Of a stretch of 64,000 nt of DNA, positions 1 to 11,719 are shown piece after piece. Made by a program: the position numbers and the translations under genes. The notes beneath the pieces were generated by a model. It had not been told where the DNA came from, searched no databases, and worked only from the letters and a program-made list of their open reading frames with translations. The stretch is taken from assembly GCA_963576475.1 (NCBI GenBank), contig OY754987.1:8798666-8862665 (forward strand), given 5' to 3'. The stretch comes from Molanna angustata. Lineage: Eukaryota; Arthropoda; Insecta; Trichoptera; Molannidae. Positions within the stretch are counted from its first letter, which is position 1. Each line of letters begins with the position of its first letter.

Positions 1-619
1 TCTCTATATTACTACATATATATGTCTTTATAAAATACGTGAACTTTTTGCGCTGTCTTTGAGGACACTCCAGCTGACCATCTAAATATACGCATTTTGG
101 CAGTTTCTAGAATTTCTAGAAAAGAAAATAATACATTGTCCAGCGTTCGGAACCATAACGGAGTACGGGTCTGACGACTGTCTGGACAACTTTGGTGGCA
201 TTATTGGACTCGGAAAGCATTAGACTATCGACATGATTGAAACTACACCCATCCCACACTAATACTACGATTTAAATCTGCTGCACACCCTTCATATCTA
301 TGGATGACTAAATCAAGATATTTGAACGATTAACTATTATAATATTATGATCTATCTCATAACATTATGAAAATTTCGGGAATCTGAACAAAACCTGAAT
401 TATCTGAGTCAAAGTTTTTATTCCATGTAGTCGTGGTACCATTTTTCACTTAATTGATACAGTCAATATTGTCATAGGTATACATAAATTTAAAATCACA
501 GAACCCTATTCAACATTTAAACAAAAAGTAAAGACGTTACTCAACTAAAGTTACAACCTAACTGTCGAATTTATTGTTCTGTACAACTGTCGAATCCATT
601 ATTCTGTATAAATGTCTAA
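1..619. other. AT-rich sequence without a recognised gene
   Basis: I see no open frame of note, no tandem repeat and no terminal structure here. The last ~100 bases may be further 5' sequence of the LINE remnant that follows, decayed beyond recognition. Confidence 0.5.
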
Positions 620-1787
620 TACACTATCAATGCTTAGTGTAAAACTTTGCTTCGTAACACGAGTATTACTAACGAAGTGTATTACATAAGTAATATTATG
701 AACGAAGATCTCAGCTTTATCTCATCATGGTCCTCCCAGAACGGTCTTCTTGTCAACCCGTCTAAATCTCAGGCTATTATCATTGGTAGTCCCCGATTGC
801 TGTCTAAACTTAAAAATTCACCTCTCCCATCTCTTCAAATTAACAATCAACACATACCCTTCTCAAAAATGGTGAAAAATCTTGGTATTCTTTTTGATGA
901 AGATCTTTCGTGGCATGGACAGATTTCTCATGTCAGTAAAACTCTGTTTTATAATATCCGTTCTCTTAATAGATTGAAGAACTTCCTTCCAATACATTGT
1001 AAAATTACATGAGCTCAATCCTTACTTCTTCAATTGATTGATTACGGTGATGTGTGTTATCTGGATGCCAATCAAGAATTATTAAATAAACTGGAACGAT
1101 TACAGAATGTCTGTATATGGTTCATTTACAATCTTAAAAAATATGATCATGTTTCGACTTGTAGAAATATACTTCGTTGGCCAAAAATACGAGATCGTCG
1201 TAACATTCACATTCTGTCATTACTTTATAAGACTATTTATGATCCCTATTCACCACAATATTTAAAAAATAACGTCGTTTTCTTGTCAAGTCACGGCCTA
1301 TCCCTTCGATCTGCTGAACGTACTACACTAGCTATCCCCATTCACAATACAGAAGTTTTCAGCTCCTCTTTTCAAGTACAATCAGCTAGACTATGGAATG
1401 GCGTAAGTGATGAAGTAACGTCATCTCAATCCATTCAAATATTTAAAGGTAAATTAAAAAAAACTTTATTTGTCAAATAGTTCCTAAATTCCTTCTATAT
1501 CCTTCCGTAACCTCCTTTTCCTCATTGCTATGATCAGTGTTATTTTTATTGTTCTTTTATTTTTAAACTCTCTCTTCATTTTTTTCTCTTTGTAATTTTT
1601 TTTTATATTTCTTACTCTTTTATGTTATTTTTTATCAATTTATTTCTCACTTAATTAGAACTGTACCAATTTAACTAAGAGACTTCACGTTGCTCGGGTT
1701 GGTTGGAAGAAATTGCCTTATGGCAATAAACCTGCCTTTGTATACATGTACATAAATTATATAAATAAATAAATAAATAAATACTAT
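620..1787 (+). pseudogene. CR1/Jockey-type LINE remnant: reverse transcriptase C-terminal part and 3' tail
   Basis: The frame from 647 to 1480 reads as the end of a non-LTR reverse transcriptase, broken by one TGA at 1010-1012 but continuing in the same frame. Upstream residues resemble the thumb region (GLLVNPSKSQAI, then VKNLGILFDEDLSW). The part after the stop starts LIDYGDVCYLDA and ends with the family's closing pattern SARLWNGV followed by FKGKLKK. The domain would copy element RNA into the genome; this copy is 5' truncated and dead. The 3' untranslated part runs to about 1787 and contains gaaattgcc, ggcaataaacc and a taaa-rich tail, a pattern that recurs at 40531 and, reversed, at 38160. 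The exact clade is inference. Confidence 0.8.
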
Positions 1788-1930
1788 ATACGAAGAATAA
1801 AATTAAGAAATTATATTGATTACTGTACTGCTTCTATAAGAATTTAAATTTAAGATAAAAAAAGTAATACGGCACGTGATGATAAAATACGGTGACTGTC
1901 CGGGACAGTGCGGGACGTATGGCAATAAAT

Positions 1931-2631
1931 TAGTGATGTGCTGGATATCCGTATCAGTATCCGCGGATATCCGAGGGAAAGAAAAGCAAGATATGTAACC
2001 GTACCGTTACTTTTTCGGCGGATCTTTTACCTTATTTATTTTCAATACATAGATGAAATTATACTTATAGGTGATTATGTAGCAATTAAAAACTATTAAA
2101 ATCCTTTCGTATTATTTTAAATTTCTTAAAATCAAGTATTTGGCACATTTATATTGCAAACATTTATTGTAGTGAGTTACCATACCAATATTAGGTACAT
2201 AACTTAAAGGTACTAATTACTAAATATTTTCTTGTAAATAAATTGCAACTGAAAACCTCAAAATGTTATAAAATTACATTTACACGAAATAGACAGAAAA
2301 TCCACTATAACTATCGACACTATCGACTAGAATATGCTTACAACTGTTGATAATATTAAAGGGTTTGGAGTTATCTTCGATTCAAAGATCACATTTAACG
2401 CACATAATACAGACAAAATCATTGACAAAACTTTTAAAATCCTCGGATTCATAGTACGCTTGTCGAAACCTTTTTACAATAGCGTCAAGTAGCGTCTCGT
2501 TAACCATCGTTACAAGGTCACGCGCACCGACACCGATTCTTAAGATCCATATCCGCGGATCTTGACACTAAATATACGTATTCGGATTCGTATCCGCGGA
2601 TATATATTTTTAAAGATCCGGCACGTCACTA
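1931..2631. mobile_element. hAT-like non-autonomous element with inverted ends
   Basis: The left end begins tagtgatgtgctggatat and the right end, read on the minus strand, begins tagtgacgtgccggatct. Both ends carry the motif tatccgcggata close inside. Ends of the form TAGTGNNGTGC are seen in hAT-type elements. I could not find a clear 8-bp target duplication. The middle holds a LINE fragment (2340-2492) on the plus strand, so this may be a composite or nested unit. No transposase is visible. Confidence 0.5.
2340..2492 (+). pseudogene. Short LINE reverse transcriptase fragment
   Basis: Fifty codons read through without a stop as a reverse transcriptase C-terminal stretch. They include GFGVIFDSKITFNAH, then KTFKILGFIVRLSKPF, and end at TAG. 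The last part closely matches LGFIIRISKPF encoded on the minus strand near 4309, so both come from related LINE families. It is only a fragment and lies inside the inverted-end element at 1931-2631. Confidence 0.65.
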
Positions 2632-3269
2632 GTGGCAACCCTATCTTAAGGTATATCTTTTTGTGTTGCTTCCTTATTAAATCATTGTTTCGTTTGTTAG
2701 TTTTGTCCAAATTGGATCTTCATCTTCCGTTGGGTGTTTTGAAATTATTAAAATACGAAAACGTGAAGTGTCGGACGAAATTAATTTTGAAATTTTCTTT
2801 TGTTTTTCGTTCAAGGCAATATTACAAAAAACCGTTAGTGAAATAATTGATGGGCAAAAATTAGATGGTGTAAAATTTGATTTATTTCAACAACGAATGA
2901 GTTTATTGATGTTATGACATCAGTTGTCAACCGTTCAAAGAAGGAGGAGGTTATTTCAAAATTTCGAATGAAATAACTCATTAAATATAGTTGTTTGGAC
3001 TGTACCACAAATTTACCTCCGAAAATATTATTAATATCGTAATAGCGAGATTATATTCAAAGGACTTTAAAACATTCGTGATAAATATGATTTTATATTT
3101 GAAAACTTTGAGAATGCTCTGACGTTTTGGAAATTTGTGTAATGGTTAAACAACATATATTATGTTGTATATTTTTGTTTTTTTATTTTTTTCTTCAAAT
3201 GTCATATTTAAAAAGTTAGTACAAATATGTACCTACTACAAAAAAAAACATGATATATTAAATTTAACA

Positions 3270-3480
3270 CTAGTTGCATGTAACATATGAGATCCAACTG
3301 TCGATGGCCACAGTATGTATAATTCAAGAATACGTACCAAACTATAAACATAAACACAAATTAATAAATATTGTAAGATATTTTGTTTTTTATATATAAC
3401 ATGTATATATGTATTTTTTATTTTTATTTTTGATTAGGAAACAAAACAGGAGTACAGATAGAAAAGTACATGATAAATAT
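3270..3480 (-). mobile_element. Helitron-like 3' end fragment
   Basis: On the minus strand the fragment ends ...catgcaactag, followed by T. Just inside the end is a hairpin of catgt/acatg type with gttg/caac closing it. The same end occurs at 19858, 57056, 58149 and 61711. A CTAG end after a short hairpin, inserted between A and T, is the rule for Helitron 3' ends. Only about 200 bases are recognisable here. Confidence 0.6.
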
Positions 3481-3771
3481 AAAAGAAGTATACAATAATC
3501 TGTACACCCAATAACATTGTTTCACATACATAATAGAATGGTAAGTACTACAAACTATCCACATGAATACAAAATAAAGAAAACAAAAGAATATGCATAT
3601 TTAAAAATAACAAACAATTTCAATAAAAAAACAACGTTAGAATAAGCATATTTTGTTATAAAAAAAAACATATTTTGTTATAAAAAGTGGGAACAGGAAA
3701 TATGGAAAGGGAGAGGACGGACAGGGAGAGCAAATCTCATATACCTACATATATTGCAAAATACGAAACCA

Positions 3772-4309
3772 CTATTCACTGCCGCAAATTACACGCATTA
3801 CCTCGTGGCGAAACTGATTAATAGATGAGTCAAAGATATCAGCATGCATCGAAAATAATGCATTAAATCTACGACAGATGCGTGGGATCGTAGCATTCAT
3901 CCGCAAATTGGTTCTACAGTGTGGAACATGTAAGATAATTGACTGGCGAACTGACCTTCCCGGGACCCGAATATTCACAAAACTGACAAGCTCAGGCGAG
4001 TCCATAGCATCGTTCAAAATTTTATGAAGCATTAATTGGTCGAATAAGGTTCTTCTGGATTCTAGGGTATCATATTTTGTGGTATTTAATTGAATCACGA
4101 TAGCTATCAAAATTAAGTCGTAATTTGTAATTTAAAAAGTTAAAAAATTTGCGTTGAATTCTCTCGATTCTAGCTATGTGGACGCCATAGAAGGGGGACC
4201 ATATCTGTGTGCAGAATTCGAGTTGAGGACGTATATATGCTGAGTAGAGTGTATAAAAAGTTTTACTGTTTCTGAAAGGTTTTGATATTCTAATTATAAA
4301 TCCAAGCAT
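3772..4309 (-). pseudogene. LINE reverse transcriptase C-terminal remnant, frameshifted
   Basis: Two overlapping minus-strand frames join into one LINE C-terminus. The upstream frame (4070-4309) carries YSAYIRPQLEFCTQIWSPF, the usual post-catalytic motif before the C-terminal region. The downstream frame (3772-4110) carries ESRRTLFDQLMLHKILND and GRSVRQS. A frameshift in the overlap makes it a pseudogene. The downstream frame resembles the plus-strand fragment at 5718 (SDRRIMFDLITLHKMVH), so two members of one family lie here in opposite orientation. Confidence 0.8.
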
Positions 4310-5587
4310 TTTGTTGGCTTTTGATATTACATTAGAAATAATTTGTAATTAGAAATAAGCACTTGATATATTTGTACTAAATTAATCGTTTGTCATTATA
4401 CATAGAAGCACAGAAAAGAAAAATTAAAGGAGTAAGTTATATTCTTGTTACATCTTTTAATCTCTGTCCAACAATAATTACCTGAGTTTTATTCTGCATA
4501 CATTTTTTAATTATATACGGTATTGTGTGAGCGTTGATTAATCTCTACGTTATATCCGGCTATCGCGAAACTCCGATAGACGAGTATCTCGTACCGACCA
4601 AACGCACACACCATATCGTTTGGTTGTATTCAAATTAAAGGCGGACATACATGTTTCATACCTAAACGTCCATCCGACTGGCATTACCACCCTCGACCTG
4701 TCGTGGTGACTGCCGACAGGTTTGCGTCAACTTGCCTACAAACCTAAACTGGTGTGCAAACCCATACAACCAAATATCATTGGAGATAAAGTAGGTATCA
4801 AACTAGTAAATTGGGTGAGATATTGTGTAGTGTATATTGCCTTACAAATTGTATGAAACGATATTATAGTGTCGACCACAAATCAATTTTTTTCCTAATT
4901 CAATCATACTTTATATATTTTCATCTTAAAAGTGTCCTCCCTTTTTTCCCTACAGAATCTTATAAAATTATTCGTTTGATTAAAATATTTTTTATTACAT
5001 GCAACCGGCCATGTTTTAACACTTTGGGCCGCAGAACCGGCTTCAGTGGAATTTATTGTCAATCCTAAGGGTATGGTTTATTATTCCAAACACGACGATT
5101 ACAATTACTGCAAGGCTACGCGGCTGACATCTGCCGGTGGAAAAAAGAGTGATTTTAGAGTTTTCAGCGTCTGCAGCGACTGCCCGTTGGTTTTTATTCC
5201 TCAGTTTTTTTCTCCGATGGGGTTTGATTTTAATTGAAATTCATGCGACACAATATCAAACGACGCACCAGTGGCGAAATCTGATACTAATAGATTACAC
5301 TGTGATTAATCAATCGATCATAATTTTTAATTCATATTTAAATTAATAAAAAAATCCCCATATGTACTCATATTTCATTCCAGTTGGCTTTTTTATAATT
5401 GTTCCCTTTTTATAAATACGTTTTGCTGTTGAGTTTTACATTTTTTGAGATTCACTCATTAATCAAATATGGTACCAACTTTTTTAATTAGCTTTAAATA
5501 ATATTTATTTTGTACAATTTTGTGTATTTTAATAAAGTTGTTTAACAGATTTATTTACCAATTGTTTTATGGTACCTTTGTATTTTC
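4310..5587. other. Unrecognised intergenic sequence with a short G+C-richer island
   Basis: The stretch from about 4990 to 5240 is richer in G+C than its surroundings and is open for 63 codons (5046-5237), but the peptide matches no family I know. Nearby methionine frames at 4811 and 5137 overlap it and look like chance. No terminal repeats or tandem units were seen. Confidence 0.35.
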
Positions 5588-5660
5588 ATGGCCCCTTATA
5601 CCATTAGTTCGCTGTCTGGAGTTCTTTATAGTTATCTTATATTATATAAGGCTGCAAAAA
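5588..5660 (+). repeat. Dispersed repeat shared with 46425-46490
   Basis: The stretch containing ccccttataccattagttcg and gctgtctggagttctttata matches the one near 46425 (ccccatataccagcagtttg, gctgtctggggcctttatt). It is a fragment of an interspersed element that I cannot name. Confidence 0.5.
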
Positions 5661-5717
5661 TACATACTAATGAATTATAATCTCACTAATGGATTATAAT
5701 CTATCGAATGAGAACTA

Positions 5718-6068
5718 ATGGATTATAATCTCACTATGCATTGGACTAATTTAACAAAATTATCTGACCGTAGAATAATGTTTGATTTAATTACATTACA
5801 CAAAATGGTACATTCGAGTTTTGACAGCCCTGCTCTTATTGAACAAATTACATACCATGCGCCAAATCGTTCTAACAGGCAAACGGTACCTTTTTACTAT
5901 TCTAACACACGTACACTGCAACAATATTACTCGCCAATAGCACGGCTTCATTATTTGGGTAATGCATACTCTGGTCTAGGCGATATTTATTACTTGTTAT
6001 TGACAAAATATAGAAACTTATTGCATCAATATTTCTTGATGCAAAATGTCAATTTTATTTCCCTATAA
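5718..6068 (+). pseudogene. LINE reverse transcriptase C-terminal fragment
   Basis: The frame reads LSDRRIMFDLITLHKMVHSS, then SPALIEQITYHAPNRSNRQT. This parallels the minus-strand remnant at 3772-4309 residue for residue over about 40 positions. It is the closing part of a non-LTR reverse transcriptase, 5' truncated. Its AT-rich 3' untranslated sequence is the insertion target of the LTR element that begins at 6196. Confidence 0.75.
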
Positions 6069-6376
6069 GATGTTATTATTATTTTATCACTTACTCTCTT
6101 ATTTTGAATTTATATTTAGTGTCATGGCTTATTTTTCAACTGTTTTTATGTTTCATTCTTTTTTAATGACACTTTTGAATTTACTTTATACCTAGTGTGA
6201 TGACTCTATTTGATTCGATTAATTATTTGTTTTCTTATATGGTGCATATAGTCTATTATTGTTTGAGGTATTCGAGTCGTCTTCTTCATAATTTTTCTGA
6301 TTAAAATTTCTATTTCGTTATGTAAGACGATTATAAAATACAATGGGATAGTTATTTGATTAGAAAATCGCCTTCC

Positions 6377-6397
6377 AAGGGGAGGAATGTGATGACT
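6377..6397 (+). promoter_or_regulatory. Internal purine tract plus LTR-start-like motif
   Basis: The sequence aaggggaggaa is followed at once by TGTGATGACT, copying the arrangement at the true interior/LTR junction (aggggggagaa then TGTGATGACT at 15497-15517). It lies 192 bp inside the LTR and recurs in the right copy at 15689-15709. It may be a relic of an older LTR boundary. Confidence 0.6.
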
Positions 6398-8719
6398 TTA
6401 TAATTTTAATATGCACATATGTGTACATATATATATTATTATTATTAAAGTATGATAAATATAGGTATTTGATAATATTAAATTGGAATTGTACACTTTA
6501 TGGGAGTTCTTTGTTGAAGTCGGTGAAGAATATTATAATATCTACTTACTAAACTAATATGGAATATATTTTGGTGTCATTGTTGGTAGCTTTGAACTAT
6601 TCGTTAAGTTTGTTGATGCAAGTCCAAGGTACATGTGTGAATTGTATTAGTGTACCTATCTGGAATCGGAGGGGAGAGAAATTTGTCTTTAAGTATGTTG
6701 ATTAGTGGGTGGCGGGGACACTTACTGGCAGATCTTGGTGAATGACGGGGGTACGTGCGAAGCTCCTGGAATTCATTTTTTGGTCTTTGTTTTGAATCCA
6801 GTAATATAATATTCATTAATAATTAGCTCGTTTAAAAATAAATTAAATTAATTCTCATTTAATAATCAGTGTTTATTTGTGGAACGAGGATGATCATCAT
6901 TGGACTCTAAAATCATATTTATTTCTTTCTCATTTATTTTTCTATATCTTAAAAATTACAAAATTTCGGTCGATAAATATTTAAACGAAATAGTGATATT
7001 TTGGAAGGCGCTATACTACCAGAGCTGCGCAGGAGATCGATGAGTCTTTTTTTTATTATTTACTAACAATTTAATTATTTTCTTTTGACGTAATAAGATG
7101 AGAATACATGAAAGATTTAATGTAAATTGGAAAATATAATCATTTTTAAACTATTTTGAATTTTCTTTCAAGTACAATTTGAATAAACATAATCTTATTT
7201 TAAACAAACCTATTTAAACCTATTTGAAATTTTTCTATATTTTATTAATTTTATATTTGAAGTATTGTGTTTTTATAACTGACAGAGTGAAATGAAGTAA
7301 ACTTGTATAATCCTAATTCCATAAAAATTGTGTGCATGTAGAATTTAGTGATTCATAAATTATTTCTTTATTTAAATTACTAATAGCATTATAATACTAA
7401 CAAAACTCAATAACTCCTTTCCTATAAATGCATGTTAAATTGATAAGTTATCCTATCTCGTAGAAAATTAATAAGTATTATTTCCTGTCCTTAATACCAG
7501 TATTTTATTTATCGACTATCGTGGTAAAATACTTCACTAATCTAATATAATACTAATCTAATTTACCAAGTCCTTCTACCTTTGATGTCTCAAAAAGACA
7601 TAACCAACTGACCATTGGTTCCTTTCTTCGAATTACTTCATATATCGTTTATTTATTTGTTTATTTGTCATATAGATAGATAAATGAATAAATGAACACT
7701 AGAGTTGTGGGGTTATCGATATTTCAAAGGGTCGAAATGTCCCTATCGCAGCTGAAGTATGTTGGAGATATATATATTTATATATATATATAGTAATGCA
7801 TGTTTTACAGGTAGTCTAATTAATCCTTGTTAATGCACTCGGACCTGGAAGTAATTTGAAATGGTTGACCAGGATGGAAGCGAGCGGGTATAGGTGCTCG
7901 TTTCAAACTGCATGAAGCATGAAAAATTAGCATGATCTTCTTGAAAATCTGAATTTCCCTAACCTTAAAATGTCAGATGAAGTATGAAAATCGAGTGAAA
8001 AACACAAAACTTTATTAGCCTATTTTGTAGAAGCCTTAAAATGTCACTTAGACATCGCTAATGGAAATCAAAGTATCACCCTATGTGTCTTGAAATAACC
8101 ATTTTATCTAAAGTAATCAAAATATTCATGTTTCAATCTGTTACTGTAGAAGGAAAATTCGTGTCCTGAAAACTAACATTATAAAGGTATATTGGACATC
8201 TAACAAAATTTGATATAAAACTATTTACGTCACACTCATGGAAAGATCGTCGATTGCATATAAATATTGTCTTTTGTTATATAATGTATTTTGGTATTGT
8301 TTTAATATGTTTTCATTACAGCAGGATATACGAAAAGGTAGGAAAACTTAAGTTCGTTATTTCCTAACCTCCATGAGTGTGAAAAAGCGTTAAGAAGCAT
8401 ATATCGTATTTTCTATTGAGTTTTATTTATGTTTTTGTTTATGAGAATCATATGAACTTGTTTTATGAAAACTTTCGTCATCCTATTAAGTCTGTAGGTA
8501 CATGAATGCATTGTCTTCTATATATATATATATAAATATAAGAGAGTAGATCTGTTAAAGATTCATTTTATTATAAAGTAAAATTTACCAAGTCTGTAGG
8601 TATATTAATATACATATATCGATCAAATTGAGTAACAATTAAGTTACATAATTTGGGTTGAGAATCGAAGTTTTATCATTACATTATACGAATTTAATAA
8701 TTCTGTAGTTATAACTTTG

Positions 8720-8834
8720 TATATAAAGATTAATTATCTTTCAACAGTCGTGGAGTCTATTAATCTATTAATTATTAATATAATATATATAAATTTTATT
8801 ATAAATATTCGTCTATTTATAACTCGTAAATAAA
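8720..8834 (+). promoter_or_regulatory. Possible LTR promoter and polyadenylation signal
   Basis: TATATAAAG at 8720-8728 lies about 100 bp before AATAAA at 8829-8834, a spacing that could mark the U3/R/U5 arrangement. The same pair is at +9310 in the right LTR. In DNA this AT-rich both motifs occur by chance, so this is only a suggestion. Confidence 0.3.
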
Positions 8835-9183
8835 ACACAACGTAGAGGGTCCTTTTTAACGTGAATAATGACAGTAATCACTAGACGATCATTGGCCAAA
8901 ATCCGTTGAAAAACATATAAAATTAGCGAAATAAGATAGAAAAATACGATGTTCTTTCATGATAGAATCATTCAATAAGGAATATTCAAATAGATGTAAT
9001 AAATTCTAGATTTACCTTACAGGTAGAGGATAAACTAGTTAGTGAAATTAGCTATAGTACTAGGAAATAGACGTTAGATTTTAATAGGTAGTTTAGCTAG
9101 CTAGTTTAGGAGGTTATGGATCCACAGAAAAATAGTTTAGGACGATATTTAGTTCAGGTTAGGGTGGAGCCCATCACATAATT

Positions 9184-9197
9184 TGGTGTCCGTGACC
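9184..9197 (+). promoter_or_regulatory. Primer binding site candidate
   Basis: Five bases after the left LTR ends comes tggtgtccgtgacc. It starts with TGG, the complement of a tRNA CCA end. The first seven bases would pair with ...GACACCA, as on leucine tRNAs, but I cannot confirm pairing beyond that. Confidence 0.6.
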
Positions 9198-9261
9198 AAT
9201 ATCAGTATTTATTACCTAAATATTGACTGGGATTACTACGGAAGCATTAGAATTAGTTGTC

Positions 9262-9735
9262 TAGAGAAAGTGTGGTATTATGTCCTCTTTGTCTACCTTG
9301 CGAGGAGACGGAATCGTTCGTTTCATTCATGCCATCACAGCAGAATCACGAATCTTGTATAGAGAAAATAGGGAAAAGTGTGGTGTTCTCTCCTCTTTGC
9401 CTACCTCGCGAAGGGACGGAATCGTTCGTTTCATTCATGCCATCACAGCAGAATCACGAATCTTGAATAGAAAAAAAAAAAAATAGAAAAGTGTGGTATT
9501 GTGTCCACTTTGCCTACCTCGTGAAGATGCGAAATCATTCATTTCATTCTTACCATCACGGCAGGATCTTAAATCTCGTATAGGGAAAAGTGTGGTGTTC
9601 TCTCCTCTTTGCTTGCCTCGTGAAGGTACGAAATCATTCGTTTCATTCATACCATCACGGTGGAATCATTAAATTCTCGTCTAGGAGAAAGTGTGGTGTT
9701 CTATCCTCTTTGCCTAACTCGCAATAGTATGAAGT
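9262..9735 (+). repeat. Tandem repeat of ~100-110 bp, about 4.5 units, in the LARD leader
   Basis: Units contain agtgtggt, cctctttgcctacctcg, cgtttcattcatgccatcac and gaatcttg, and begin near 9262, 9361, 9471, 9582 and 9680. The later units diverge more. The array sits just after the primer site, where retroelements keep packaging or regulatory signals. The short open frames across it on both strands are a by-product of the repetition. Confidence 0.75.
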
Positions 9736-10164
9736 TATCAGAATTTAATAGATAGCTGAAATCTCTGGGGGGAGAATTGTTTTGGCATAAGAGTAGAAAG
9801 AGGTAGAGAATCGTTTATTTACTCGTAATTATTTATTTGAGGGATTGTACAATTGTTAATCTAGGAAAATTATAATCTATATATAGTAGTTGGGAACAGA
9901 AAAGAAAATTATCTAGTTGAACGTATATTTGCGTAGATCGAAGTCATTGGCGCATGTAAATATAAGTTTCAGGTAGGATTGGTTGTGTCCACTGTATATT
10001 AGATTTTGGTTATTTTATTGAGTAAAATATTATCTATGGTTTAATATAAAATTGAAACTATTTAATAATGAACAGTGTTAGGAGCGGTAATCTTATTAAT
10101 TTTAAACATTTAATAGATGATTGAATAGGTTAATTAATGGATGGATAAATAAAATGAATAAGTA

Positions 10165-10425
10165 ACGGAGACAATAATGATGTCATTATTGATGGTCCTG
10201 GGTTCGGTTCCCAGCAGAAGAGAAATTTATTTAAATTCATTTCTCACGCAAATATTGCTTCTCTGGGCTGGAAACACTGGTTGGTTGGAGGAAATTGCCA
10301 ACTCGCCACTTGCGCAGGGTGCAAGGAAGTGTTTATTATTATTATTTATTGAACTAAAGTTGTCTGATATGCTTGATAGAGGAGTGTGGAGTTCGGTTCT
10401 CTATACCTAATAAAAAGTGTGGGGC
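10165..10425 (+). repeat. SINE-like segment inside the LARD, copy 1
   Basis: It holds a B-box-like stretch (gggttcggttcccagcag), then ttctcacgcaaatattgctt, then a LINE-tail-like ggttggttggaggaaattgcc. The same order recurs at 11500-11700 and the head-like motif again near 11990 (ggattcgattccccagtgg). This is consistent with old tRNA-headed SINE copies captured in the interior. Confidence 0.5.
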
Positions 10426-10439
10426 TTTGTTTGTTTGTC

Positions 10440-11480
10440 TCGCACCATTACATTTGTGGGGAGGGATCAATATAATTATTTAATCATGTACATTGATGAA
10501 AATTAGGAAATAATTTATCATAAATAATATGTTTGAGTTATCTTGATATTAATATTGGTACCTAAATTTGTGTTATAAATATTACCATACTAAGAATAAC
10601 AAATTTAGACTAGTGATCAGAGTCATAACGTGAAAGATAATTTCTTCCAAGACATTTCATTGATGTTTTGGAGATTTGCTGTTAAAATTGAAGCTTAATT
10701 TTGTATAAATTGGTTTTGAGATTTTATGACATAGAAAAGAATTATGTTAACTATCCGGAATAATCCCTAGTTGGACTGTTGATTGTATAAGTAGTTCAAT
10801 TAAATTGATGATAAAAGTATTAGAGTAGAATTAATTTCCGGTTTTGTTGAAAAAAATAAAGAAAATGATTTGACACGTGTCTTATAATGAATTGTATTTG
10901 CAAAACTTATAAATGCATTTTTTTAACTACACCATTACGATAGGTATTTAGATGTTTAATTTGGGGTCTTTTAAAAATATTTTGTTTTGGTAAGGACTGC
11001 ATTTTTTTACGACGTCGACCAATTTGAATTCTTTGTTTAGACGCACATAATCTCTAATATTTTAGAATGTTCGTATTGCTATCGAGGAGGAACAAAGAAA
11101 TTACAGACGAAATATTTTAAGAGAGTATATTTTGGTGCCTAATGTTTTTAGTGAGATCATAAAATAAACGGGAATGGTCATATATTGATGGTGGATAAAT
11201 AAATGGATTTGTATTTTATTCGTCTCAATTAAATAAAGAATATTTTATGTCAGGTTAATAACACTCTTTGTAATGCGGGCATTTTGAAATGTTTATATTA
11301 TGTAGATGCAATATAAAGTTTTGAAGACAGATTGTTTATTGTATCAGTAAATGATATTTAGAATATTGTTGGGACATTGACTTTTAGAATGTGTAGTTAA
11401 TTAATTTCGTCTACTTATTAGTTTATTGTAGGTGCTTATAGAATATAATTATTAATGAGATGTATTGAACTAGCTTGGAT
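10440..11480. other. LARD interior, no recognisable content
   Basis: AT-rich sequence with stops in all frames. I see no retroviral-type protein motif, tandem unit or inverted end. Confidence 0.5.
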
Positions 11481-11499
11481 TATAAATTTTATTCCTTTT

Positions 11500-11700
11500 A
11501 TGAAAAGTGAGCCGTTTGGTTTTTGTGCGGGCGTTCTGGGTTTGATTTCCAGCGGGGGAAAGATTTGTTTGTATTCGTTTCTCGGGCAGATGTTGCTTTT
11601 CTGGATTGGGGGTCATGGTTGGTTGGAAGAATTTGCCATTGGAAGGTAGAACCATTGTTTGCGCGTGGTGCAGGGAAATGTTCATCGTTGTTTGTTTTAT
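11500..11700 (+). repeat. SINE-like segment inside the LARD, copy 2
   Basis: It has gggtttgatttccagcgggg, ttctcgggcagatgttgctt and ggttggttggaagaatttgcc in the same order as the copy at 10165, with moderate divergence. The 64- and 71-codon frames over it are not conserved between the two copies, so they are not coding. Confidence 0.5.
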
Positions 11701-11719
11701 TATTGTCTTCGTAAATACA

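Larger units (their letters stand above)
6196..9178 (+). repeat. Left LTR of the 12.3-kb element
   Basis: This copy is 2,983 bp and differs from the right copy, as far as I can see by eye, only by one extra TA in the run near 8520. It is very long for an LTR. Possible control sites are TATATAAAG at 8720 and AATAAA at 8829. No protein frame in it looks real; the 70-codon minus frame at 6604-6816 recurs in the right LTR simply because the DNA does. Confidence 0.93.

Noticed and set aside
2562..2846. 94-codon plus-strand gene
   Set aside because: It starts inside the right end of the hAT-like element (Arg-Ile repeat from the atccg/gatat motif) and continues into unrelated DNA.
6604..6816. Conserved 70-codon minus frame, identical at 15916-16128
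   Set aside because: Identity reflects the duplicated LTR DNA, not selection on a protein.
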